DNA of 64,000 bases from Heterostelium album PN500 (taxonomy: Eukaryota > Evosea > Eumycetozoa > Acytosteliales > Acytosteliaceae): positions 186,001 through 250,000 of the forward strand of contig NW_008805067.1 of assembly GCF_000004825.1 (NCBI RefSeq), read 5' to 3'. The translations under genes and the position numbers were made by a program. Every line of letters starts with the position of its first letter. Position 1 is the first letter of the stretch. The notes under the pieces are model-generated. The model was given only the letters and a program-made list of their open reading frames with translations, made no database searches and was not told the DNA's origin. Below are positions 27,008 to 38,300 of the stretch, in pieces.

Positions 27008-29036
27008 ATGTTAGGATTTGCAAATAGAGGATTGAAGAAGTTCTTGAGTTCCACTGTAACTTCCTCGACTTTTCAATCATCTAGAACATCGTTGTTCAGA
27101 CAATCCAATGGATTGAGAGCATTTGGATCATCGCTAAGTAGATTCTACTCTAGTGAATCACAGGATTTGGGTGAGAGAGAATCGGATCAGTTCGATGTTG
27201 TCATCGTTGGTGCTGGTCCATCTGGTTTGTCAGCTGCCATCAGATTGAAGCAATTGGCGCAACAAGCAAACACTGATCTACGTGTATGTGTAGTAGAGAA
27301 AGGTGCTGAAGTCGGTTCACACATTCTCTCTGGTGCTGTCATCCAGCCAACTGCATTGAACGAGTTGATTCCAGATTGGAAAGAAAAAGGTGTAAGTATT
27401 AGTATTATTGGAAGCAATAACAAACATTGAATATCAATAGTTTGCTGTTAACACTAACTGTTATTGTTATTGTTATTGTTATGTTTTGTTATGTTTGTTT
27501 TAGGCACCATTAAATACACCGGTTACAGATGATAAATTCTATGTTCTAACAGAGAATCACTCGATTAGATTGCCAACACCTCGTTTCATGCATAACGAGG
27601 GTAACTATATTATCAGTTTGGGTAATTTCATAAAGTGGATGGGTCAGCAGGCAGAGGAATTGGGTGTGGAGATTTACCCGGGATTCGCTGCCTCTGAGGT
27701 GCTCTACGACGAGAAGGGTAACGTCAACGGTATCGCCACTAGCGATATGGGTATCGGTAAGGACGGTAAACCAACCTCACACTTTACACGTGGTATGGAA
27801 TTGCGTGCGAAATGCACTCTCTTTGCCGAAGGTTGTCGTGGATCTCTCACCAAACAACTAATGAAAAAGTTTGATTTAAATAAGAATTGTGAACCACAAA
27901 CTTATGGTCTTGGTATTAAAGAGGTAAAAATAACAATAGCCAATAACAACAATAGCAATAATATAACAACAACAACAACAATAACAACTAACCAACTTTT
28001 TCAAACATTTCCATCAAAAAAAAATACAAATTAGTTATGGCAAATCGATCCATCAAAACATAAACCAGGTTTGGCAATTCATACAGTTGGATTCCCATTG
28101 GATATGAAAACATATGGTGGTACTTTTGCCTATCATTTGGAGGATAATCTGATGGCTATTGGTTTGGTCATCGGTTTGGACTATACCAATCCATATTTGA
28201 ATCCCTACCAGGAGTTCCAGAAATTCAAGCTGCATCCACTGTTGAAGCCAATGCTGGAAGGCGCCACTTGCCTTCAGTACGGAGCGAGAACAATCAATGA
28301 AGGTGGTCTCCAGTCGATTCCCGATCTGGTGGTTCCAGGTGGTGCGCTGGTCGGTTGCTCGGCCGGCTTTGTCAACGTGCCGAAAATCAAGGGAAGTCAC
28401 AACGCCATGAAGACCGGTATGCTCGCCGCCGAGTCGGTGTTCGAAGAGTTGCAAAAGGACAAGGACGCCAGTGCAATCACCATCGCCAGCTACCCGCAAA
28501 AAGTGCGTGACTCCTGGGTGTGGAAGGATTTGTACGAGGTGAGAAACTACCGACCGGCTTTCCACTGGGGATTCATCCCCTGGTTTATTTTCGGTGCCAT
28601 CGAGATGTATATTACACGTGGCAAGCTGCCATACACCTTGAAGCACGCCGTCAAGGACAATGAGACACTGAAGCCCGCCAGCGAGAGTCCAAAGATCGCC
28701 TACCCCAAGCCCGACGGTGTCTACACCTTTGACTTGATGACCAGTGTGTCGCGATCCGGAACCAACCACGAAGAGAACCAGCCCGCTCACTTGAAAGTAC
28801 GCAACATGTCGGTGGCCGAGAAGGTCAACCGTGATAAATTCGACGGTCCCGAAGGTCGTTTCTGTCCGGCCGGTGTCTACGAGTGGATCGAGCAAGACGG
28901 TAGCGACAAGAAGAAGCTCCAGATCAACGCGCAAAACTGTCTACACTGCAAGACCTGCGACATCAAGGATCCAACTCAGAACATTGACTATACAGTTCCC
29001 GAAGGTTCTGGTGGTCCAAACTACCAAAACATGTAA
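27008..29036 (+). CDS. etfdh: Electron-transfer flavoprotein:ubiquinone oxidoreductase, mitochondrial
   Basis: This inner-membrane enzyme passes electrons from ETF (fatty-acid and amino-acid oxidation) to ubiquinone through FAD and a 4Fe-4S cluster. Three exons (27008-27391, 27504-27923, 28035-29036) join in phase 0 to 601 residues, the usual size. The first 45 or so residues are Arg/Ser-rich without acids, as in a mitochondrial presequence. The FAD-binding GAGPSG motif is at residues 68-73. The middle has [21 protein letters not shown] and [18 protein letters not shown]. The C-terminus holds the cluster ligands in [10 protein letters not shown] and [12 protein letters not shown] and ends NYQNM, as in the family. 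Codons become strongly G/C-ending in the third exon. Confidence 0.96.
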
Positions 29037-29150
29037 TCATCAACATCAACATCCTCCTCATTTTTTTCTTACAAACTAGCTAGTTGTCTCTCTCTCTCTC
29101 ATTAAATAATTTAAATTAAAACTAAAACTAAAACTCCCTCTAATCTTTAT

Positions 29151-30038
29151 TTATTTCTCATTTTCTTTATCTTCGATTGTTTTCAAGAGTTTGTCGAATG
29201 AATCGTTTAAAAGTTGATAGCTGTTGATTGAAGGTTTGTTTGAACTTGAAGATTGTGGTTTGATTTGTTGCATTAGTTGAGAGGTTTGCTCTTGATTTAG
29301 AGATGAAGCTACGATGATGTATGTGTCGAATGTCGGCTTGATCAGTGAAAGTTTCATAGTCTCCAGGGTTTGTATTACAAGATCGTTTCTTCCACACTTG
29401 ACATAGATCTCCAGTAAACTATTATAGATATCGAGATCGATTTGGAACTCTTTGATCTTTGACAATCTTACAATAGATTCAATTGATTCCAACAATAGAT
29501 TCTGACCAGACATTGCACCACCATTCTGATGATCATCAGACAATAGATCACAACAACCATTGAATGATGTAAATAACATTCTAAAGAGAGATTGACGAAT
29601 CCCATGATTATCTATATCATATCTAAATAAAAGATAAACTAAATCTATGATTCTATGATTCTTTGAGAGTGTTTTGAAAAGATATTCATATTCCTCCGTC
29701 TCCAAACTGGTTTCTATTTGTCTTAGAGATTTACTTAGTAATTGACTATCACTCCTACTATTTTCAATCAATTCCTTTAGATTTAGTCCCTTTGATTGAA
29801 AACTATTGATTATGATATCATCATCATTTGTATTTTGTTGTTGACGCTTAGATTGATTCAATCTTTCGTTGTCCAACAAAACCATTTGATCAAGATCACT
29901 TAGTTTCTTTGTACTATAATAGTTTCTAGTGGTATTGTTGTTACTAGAAACATGATAATGATAATTATAATAACAAGAAGGTTGTTGACTTAGTAACCTA
30001 TAGATTAATCTTCTACTATGTTGTGAAATCGATATCAT
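29151..30038 (-). CDS. Pentatricopeptide-repeat-like mitochondrial protein
   Basis: This single-exon gene of 295 residues starts at the first ATG (30038). The N-terminus (MISISQHSRRLIYRLLSQQ) and the following Arg/Tyr/Ser-rich stretch resemble a mitochondrial presequence. Near residues 205-245 the segment DIYNSLLEIYVKCGRNDLV and the next helix (KPTFDTYIIVASSL) match the PPR helix-turn-helix pattern; earlier helices are weaker. PPR proteins bind organelle RNA. The exact target is unknown. The gene converges on ETF-QO with only 114 bases between stops. Confidence 0.65.
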   Translation of the reverse strand: MISISQHSRRLIYRLLSQQPSCYYNYHYHVSSNNNTTRNYYSTKKLSDLDQMVLLDNERLNQSKRQQQNTNDDDIIINSFQSKGLNLKELIENSRSDSQLLSKSLRQIETSLETEEYEYLFKTLSKNHRIIDLVYLLFRYDIDNHGIRQSLFRMLFTSFNGCCDLLSDDHQNGGAMSGQNLLLESIESIVRLSKIKEFQIDLDIYNSLLEIYVKCGRNDLVIQTLETMKLSLIKPTFDTYIIVASSLNQEQTSQLMQQIKPQSSSSNKPSINSYQLLNDSFDKLLKTIEDKENEK

Positions 30039-30171
30039 TGTCTTATCAATCAAAAAAAAAAAACAAATATTTTAAAATGTAAAAATAATAACAATCATCT
30101 TTTTGTTTTTTTCTTTTTTTAATTACACAATCATCATTAGTGGATAGATAGATCTTCTCTCTTTAGGTTAG
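30039..30171. promoter_or_regulatory. Short shared divergent promoter (133 bp)
   Basis: Only 133 bases separate the starts of the PPR gene (-) and the zinc-binding-domain gene (+). The stretch holds A-runs beside the left gene and T-runs in the middle, so both core promoters must lie here or inside the genes. Confidence 0.45.
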
Positions 30172-31479
30172 ATGGATGAAGTGTTGTACAAAGATTTAGT
30201 AGTGTTTTTTAAGAGTAAAAGTGCTAGTATACCCAAGAAATATATAGAAACTGAAAATCAGAAATACTTTGAAGATTCCTTTGTCGTTGTAAGCAATGAA
30301 TTACATCTACATAATAAAAGTAATAAATAATATAAGCATATTTTAACTTTACAATGAATAATTAAATATTTACCTATCTATCTATCTATAAGAATATGGA
30401 AAAAGATTAGTTGTTAAACATTCACAGATCCAAGAGTTATTGGAATCGCACCATCTGTCCCCTAGCTCCACAAGACATCATAGAGGTGATGTAATGAGAA
30501 AAACAATAACTGGTAAATATAATATTATATACATATATATATATAATATTAAGCTAACGAGTTATTAAATTTTAAACATAAATACTTACTCTCACCTTTT
30601 TAAACATTATTAGATAAATACTATTGGCCAAATATAAAAAAAGATATTGAAAACTATGCAAAGAATTGTGCATACTGTAGTAGAGTTATCAATGGAAAGA
30701 GAAAAGATGAATCGAGCCCTAGTAACAGTAACGATTCCAAGAAATCAAAGTTATCATCATCATCATCATCATCATCAACATCATCGACGTTAAATCAAGA
30801 GATGATCATCATCGATGACGAGAGTTTAACACTCGAAGAGATACAAGCAAATCTATTTAATCATTTTCAAAGTTTAGATAGAAATACTTTAAAAGATAAT
30901 GATAATGATAATGATAATGATAATGATAATGATAATGATAATCAAGATAATATAAATAACAATAGTAAAAATAATAATCGTAGTAGTAGTAGTAATAATA
31001 ACAATATAAGTAGTATAAGTAGCGGTACGAATGGTAATGGTCAACCTAGTTTAAAAATAAAGATTAACCTTCCATTTAGATCAACTTCACCACCGACATT
31101 GTCACCACCACCAACAACTTCATTATCTTCATCACCTACATTATCTTCTGCAACTGGTTCTATATCAACTGTAATAGAACAACAACAACAACAACAAAAA
31201 ATAGAAAGAGATAGTAGCAATGATCACACAAAGTTTACAGAAGTTAAAGACAAGATGGTCGATATTGGAAGTCGTTTAAATCAACTGAAAGATAATATGC
31301 AAAATTCGGTAGCCAAAAGAATAGATACCATTGACTCGATCAACAAAACCATTCACGAGCTACACAATAGTTTCGATTGCATACTCAGCAAGTCATCAGA
31401 AAACGACGAAAAACTAGATACCATTGAATCTCTACTCTATGATATCCAACAACTACAAAATAAAACAATCAACAATTAG
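30172..31479 (+). CDS. Protein with integrase-type H2C2 zinc-binding domain, low-complexity middle and C-terminal coiled coil
   Basis: Three exons are proposed: about 30172-30288, about 30393-30512, and 30614-31479; the first junction is only approximate. The middle exon and start of the third encode HHLSPSSTRHHRGDVMRKTI and KYYWPNIKKDIENY followed by a Cys-x-x-Cys. This is the H2C2 zinc-binding module found at the N-terminus of retroelement integrases. No DDE catalytic core, reverse transcriptase or long terminal repeats are seen around it. The rest is Ser-, Asn/Asp- and Pro-rich, then a helical C-terminus with heptad spacing. The likely reading is a host gene that has taken over an integrase zinc module, possibly for DNA or chromatin binding. 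Function is unknown. Confidence 0.6.
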
Positions 31480-32313
31480 TAGTGGTACGACTACTACTGT
31501 CTGTGTATTATTTCATCACGATTCGTTTTCTTGTCGCATTTCTCTTCTTGCCACAAAAATAAAATAATTTATAATAATTCATGAATTAGAGTGAGTAAAT
31601 ATAACTAACTTCAATCAATAGTTTGGTAGATATTTTAATCTTAATCGATGTAAACATCAACAACATCTGAACAAACAAAAAGACAAATTAAAATCTGGTC
31701 ATGTTGAAGACGACCTACCCGATATTTTTAAAAACAAAAAACAAACAAACAAACAAACAAACTTGTGTACAGGCTAGTCTGATAATTATGATCTATTTGT
31801 GGAACCAAATTTGTTTTTGATCAAACAAACGCTTGAAAATTTTTTGGAACGAAAAAAAAAGTATCTTTCTTTGTTTTTGCTTGATAACTATTTTTTTTTG
31901 TTTTTGTTCAATGAACATTTTGTAACATTAAACATTGATGAGTGATGTGATCACTCAAATCAATCAAAATTAAGCAATTTCATCACGAATTGAGATTGTT
32001 TTTGGGTATGCAAAGATTAGTTTGTATGTGTTAAGAGAGGCGTTGTTGCGAAGACGAGTCAAGTCTAAACTTGTTCGTTCTGCCAATCAATAATCTCATA
32101 CTAAAAATAAATAAACATTGATGGTTGATTCATTAATCATGATTAAAGAGCGTCAATTATAATTAATTTTTATTTCAAATCAATCAAAATCTTCTACCAT
32201 CAAACAACAATATTTATCTTATCTTATTTTATTTCAATTGATATATTACATTTATTCAAATTATTTCGTTAGTTAGTTAGAATATAGATATAGATAGATT
32301 GATAATAACAATA
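31480..32313. other. Intergenic region before the giant surface-protein gene
   Basis: This is AT-rich spacer with a (CAAA)n run at about 31735-31762 and A/T homopolymers. GATGTGATCACTCAAATCAATC near 31945 is a local dyad-like stretch. No coding region or RNA is supported. Confidence 0.5.
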
Positions 32314-35300
32314 ATGGATAAATATTGTTATCTATTATTGATATTATTTTTAGTACTATGTCAACTATCATCGACTGACCAGTTGGTGCTGGCGTCGGCA
32401 CCGACTTGTTTGTCGCCGGATGGAACCAGTGTCAATTGGTGGCTAGTCCGAAAACTTCCAAATTCCAATCGTTTTATATATACCGATAGTGTAGCAACTA
32501 ATGTTGTGCTTACTTTCAGTGAGATCAACGCTACCACTTCACCGCTAGCACGTACTCTTCAACAAGCATACACAAGAAAGTACATAATGTTCAACAATGA
32601 GCCATGGCACAACGGAGGTGATTTTCCTCAGAAATATCCTGCAGTAAATCCACAGCCAACTGGAACCTCCTCAGAGGCCAAAGGTATTCTAATATTCCAG
32701 GATCAAACTGTAACCGCCGGTATCCACATTAAACACTCATTGCCAGGATTCCCTCAGCCAACTACTCCCGCCACCTCTAATTCCGGCGGAACTTTCCTCA
32801 TGCCCGGAGCCGACGGATGGTTCCCAACTGACTACCATATCACACCGCCAAACTCAATGTTACAATACGTTCCATCGTATGGACATTCGTTTATGTGTCA
32901 CAAGTACTCATCGTTGCAAGTCGTCTCACAGGCGATCCAGTCGGCACAGCCACTGATTTACGGACACAACATCGAATTCCCTACCACAAACGTCGATATT
33001 AACAATATTTTCAGTGCACCATCGACACCGAATCCACAATCCAAAGAACAGTCAGTGCTGACAACTGAAGGATTCTATTTGAGTGGTGGTACTGGAGTGA
33101 ACTTATGGACACTTATCAACTTCCAACCAACTACCTACATCAACCTACCAGAAAAGGCACCAGTTACAAAGACATCAATCAAACCAGTTTACACTACAAA
33201 GTTACCAATTGATTTCATCGATACCAATTACTATGAAACAACATACTCCACATTTGATTCCGGTTCTGATTTCAGTTTTATTGGTTTCACAACCGACACT
33301 CTATGTCTTGGTGATTATACATTATCAAATGTAAGTTTTAACAAAAAATGATAAAAATATTAGTAATGACAATCTTTTGATTAATTCTAATTAAATTTAT
33401 TGTAGGTTGCAAGAGGTGGAACATTAGTTTGTGTTCAAAGTAATACTCAACCAATCATCTCTTTGTTGACAAGAAGTATTTATACTTATGCTAATTGTGA
33501 TGTCACTGGAACATGTACTTCAGTTACAGTTCCACAAAAGACATTCAGTGGAAAGTTGGCTTATGATCAATCGGTTCCATTCAATTACAACAATGATCAA
33601 CAAGTTAGTATCAATGCCCAATACGACAATTCAATGCCACAAACCTATTTATCGATCTACACCGACAGTGTTTTGCCAATCTGTTCGAGTGAATCGTGTT
33701 GGAATTCAATCTCTGAACGTTATCAATACTCCACTGGTTCAGACTCGACCTTCTCCTTCACCAAGTCAAACGCTGGTGGTAGTTCGAGTTCCGTACATCT
33801 CAAAGTACTTCTCATGGATGCAAAGACTGGTTTGGCAGTGTTGGATAGCAACTCTCAAGTTGTATCGTTCGATGTCGTCGAAGACAATGCCTACACCTAT
33901 AAACTACCGAGAAATGACATTGTTAGCATCTTTAGAATCATGCAAAAGCTGATTGAACAAACACCAAAGTCATCGAATCCCGACTACCCAATCAGCCTCA
34001 GCAATATCAAAATCAAATTGTCTGCCGATCAATCTACTGCAACCATCCAATGGAGTCGTGCAACGATCCAACCAATTACCATTCAAATCAAACCATTCTT
34101 TTGTTATGACACTCTATTCCGTGCATATTCATACTATGTACTTGGACAATACAACATCGTTCAAACACTCCAAGGTTATCTCTACACCGATACCAGTGTT
34201 GATACAGTCTATCCAACCACCGATGAATTCACTCCATTCTTAAAGAGTTTACTCAACGTTTTTGGAATGTCATATAGAAATGTATGTTGTTTAATTGTTT
34301 AAACCATCGATCAACTACTAACCAACTTGTTGTTTATCACTTTTCTCAATAGATTCTATTCCCATCAGTTTCCAATAGATATTATGATCAAGTTTGTGGT
34401 TCAGTTGATATTTTGAATTACAATAAGGGAAGTGAAGTTTATAATAGTGCTATCTACAATGAAGGATACATCACAAAGTTCTTGTGGAATGTATTGAATG
34501 CACCATCCATTAAGAATCCAGGATTGGACCAATCATCACAATCTACTAATTCGCTATCGTTCTTGACCAGTTTGATTGACACCAATCCACAAGTTAGAAG
34601 TATTTTGGACTTCCAAGACTCAATGTATGCGCTGATGAGCGACGATTGGGATACCATCGGTAACAAAATTCAACAGGATACATTCATGGTTCCATCGTGT
34701 CCATTTTGTTCACAAGCTCCATCTCAACATTCGATTCCACTCATCAATATGTTAACACAAGCCGGTGTTTGCAATTCCGATATCACATCGATTCTCATGG
34801 ATACACTCAACAGTTCCGTCAACCTATGGTTTGCCAACGCCTACGGAGATGTCAGCACCAACGTTGCCAAAGACTATTTCTACACACTGTCGAAACCAGA
34901 TTACAATGTCTATTCTATGGTTGATTCCGACTTGTTCAATCACTGGATAGAGATGGACAGCGTTGAGAAGCGTTGTCTCTTTGGTAAGAAGAACGTTGCG
35001 CCTGTTACCCCAGCCGGTATAGTCTACTTAACTGAACTTCTCAATCGTCAAGTTGCACTTGCCACTCAAACCAAATCGTACAATCAAGTCAATACTTATT
35101 TCATACCATCGGTTCTCGACAACACCAACGGTGTAACCATCGTCAAGTATCGTTCATACTTCTGCGCTGCATTCATGAGTACTACTGCAGACTTTAACAG
35201 CGGTGCAGTACTGGCATCGTGTGATGTCGGTCCAATTGTAACTTCTCTCACTTCACCAACCGACTTCATAGGTAGTCCAGCCGGTTTCAATAAAATAACA

Positions 35301-38300
35301 ATCACCGGTCGTAATATCTTGGGAAGTAGTTTACAGGTGAAAGTTGGTAGCTTGGATGCCACCTGCCAAACTGGTTCCACCTCCAACAATGTGCAAACCA
35401 GAACTTGTACAGTTCCAAACAACTATGGTGTTCAACCAATTACAATCAAGTCAACAACAGCCACTCTCAACCAAGCCGATTCAAATCCATTGTGGCGTTT
35501 TAAATTCACTTCACCCAGCGTCCAATCGATCACACCAGCTCTTGCAGCAACAAGTGGAACATCAATGACTGTTAAAGGTACCGATTTCTATGCTATTCCA
35601 GGTGTATCTGGAAATGCTAATTACGGTCCAATTTCCAGTCAGGATTTGTCTCGTTTCAAACTCTTTGTAGCAGGTGTCCAAACACCAATTGTTAGTGGTT
35701 CACACAACTCTGATGGTGACATTATGGTATTCACCTCCAATGGTGTTGGTTTCGATCAATTCGTTCAATTCACTATTGACGACAAAGTTGTATCACTCTC
35801 TGATAGTTCCGCTGTGTTTAGTTACAATAAACCAGTTGTAAACTCAATCACTATCGATCAGAGTGTATCATCCACCAAGAGTTTCCTTCAAATCGACATT
35901 AGAGGAAGTGGATTCGGTCCATCTAATGCCGGCCCAATCTACATTGTCTTGGGAGATCTTCAATGTGGTAACTTGGTTTGGTATGACGACAGCCATCTCA
36001 GTTGTCAAATAGGTCAAGGTGCCGGAAAGGATATTGTAATCAAGGTATACGTCGGTAATCAAGAAGCAACCTACAACACTGACAACAAACTATCGTTCAA
36101 CGTTCCAGTTATTCGTCAAATCGTACATGGTCAACTCAACACTTCTTCGGAATCCTATTTCTACATTGTCGGAACCAATTTTGGAACAAAGTTGGGTGAG
36201 GTTGCCGATGTAAATGTTGACATTTTCGACATCTACTGTGTCATTCCATCACAGGATCTTTCGGACGATGACGACGGATTGGACAACGCCTGTGAATACG
36301 GCCGTGTCTATACCGATGCCAACGGTAACACCATTCCAACACCAACGACTCAACCAGCCAACTACTTTGATCCCTACATCGCAATCGATCCAACATTCCG
36401 TAGCTCCGTCGACTTTGATTGTCTCCAATGCATTTTCCCAGCGGGTGTCGGTGGTAATCTAACGGTTAACCTCACCGCCAGTGGTGTTGCATCGGCTCCA
36501 GCCACAGTCAATCTCTACTACCAACGTCCAAACATCACAGATCTTATCTACTCCAATACCAGTAGCACTACCGGTGGTCAAGTCATTACTCTTCGTGGTA
36601 CCAACTTTGTTCCCAACGAGTTTCTCATCTCTAGAGAAAGAGTTGATTACTCTCTAGCCAACTATCCAAACGAAGTAGTTTATGCACAACAAATCGATTT
36701 ATTCAACAACGGTAAACTTGATGAAGTCTCCTATTGGGAGATCTATGAAAACCCATCCAATATGACTTCAATTGATCTCGGTATTACAGTTTCTAATGTA
36801 TCAATGAATTCCACTTCCAACAATGCTATTCCACTCACCGATATCCAATGGATCAATTCAACAATGATCAGCGCCAAAGTACCACCTGGAATTGGTGCCA
36901 ATTATTCTATAGTCCTATTTGTAGGAGCTCAATTAATGTTGAATCCACTTCGTTCATTTAATTTTTCATATAACGGTATGTTCTTAATTTTGTTGTTTAA
37001 AATTGTTAGATTAATCTAATAATTCTATTATTTATAGCACCAAATATTACTGATTACGTCACCACCAATACAACTGGAGGTAAGATTACAGTGACCGGTA
37101 CCAATTTTGTTCCAGAGGGAGTTAGTCCATTAGGTTCCAATGTAACTATTGATGGTGCCAACTGTACAAACATTGTATGGACCAACGAAACTAGTTTCAC
37201 TTGTAATGTAGCCAAAGGAATTGGAAAAGATCTTCATTTCAATGTCTTTATTGATAATCAAAATCAAACAAAGAAACAATATTTCGCATATTATGGTATG
37301 TACAATCAAATCAAACTATTTTTCCTTAAATTATTTCTAACCATTCAATATAAAATTATAGCACCTGAAATTAAAAATGTTGGTAATTGTTCAACAGTTG
37401 GTGGTAGCGTTACTGCAACTGGATTCAATTTTGTTCCAGAAGGAATTGAGCCAATTCGTTCAAATGTTTCAATTGATAGCAAATTATGTGAGAATGTACA
37501 ATGGAGAGATGATAAAACAATTGTTTTTGATGCCCCACCTGGAATTGGTGTCAATATTAGTTTCACTGTTGTTGTTGGTGGCCAAACTAACAGTACAGTG
37601 TTCAGCTATTTCGCTCCAAAGGTTGATACTGTTACCAAGAGTGATACTCAAGGTACTGGTGTCACCATTAAAGGTGAAAACTTTGTACCACTGAATGTTG
37701 ATGCTGGTACCAAGTCTAATTTAACCATTAACAATCGTTTGTGTACCAATCCAACATGGACTGATGACAAGACCATCGTTTGTCAAGCACCACCAGGAAT
37801 CGGTGTAGATTTGTCACTTGAGGTTTATATCGGTGGACAAAAGGATACTGATCCAAAGAAGTTCACTTATAACAAACCAACTCTTGATAACAAACAATAT
37901 AATGGTGCAACTGCAGGAAGCACCGTCATAACAATCACTGGAGCCAACTTTGTACCGAGTTCAGCCGCTGAGGAAGTCAACAGTAAGCAACCGGATACCA
38001 ACAACACCGTGTCAATTGACGGAAAGAATTGTGAAACCGTTAGATGGGTTGACGACAAGACAGTACAATGCACCATTCCCAAAGGAACCGGTAAAGAAAA
38101 GAACATTAAAGTCATCGTTGGAACTCAAGAGACAGAAGCCAACACCTACTTCTCTTATGACGCTCCAAAGGTTGACAGCATTGAACCAAACAGAGGAAGA
38201 ACTACCGATGTTAAAAATGTCGTTATCAGAGGAAAGAACTTTGGTGAAAATACTACGCCAACCGTCAAGATTGGCGATGGAACATGTACTGTATCCACAA

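Noticed and set aside
28053-28934. A 293-codon minus-strand frame opposite ETF-QO exon 3
   Set aside because: The plus strand encodes conserved ETF-QO sequence throughout; the antisense frame is a by-product of its G/C-ending codons.
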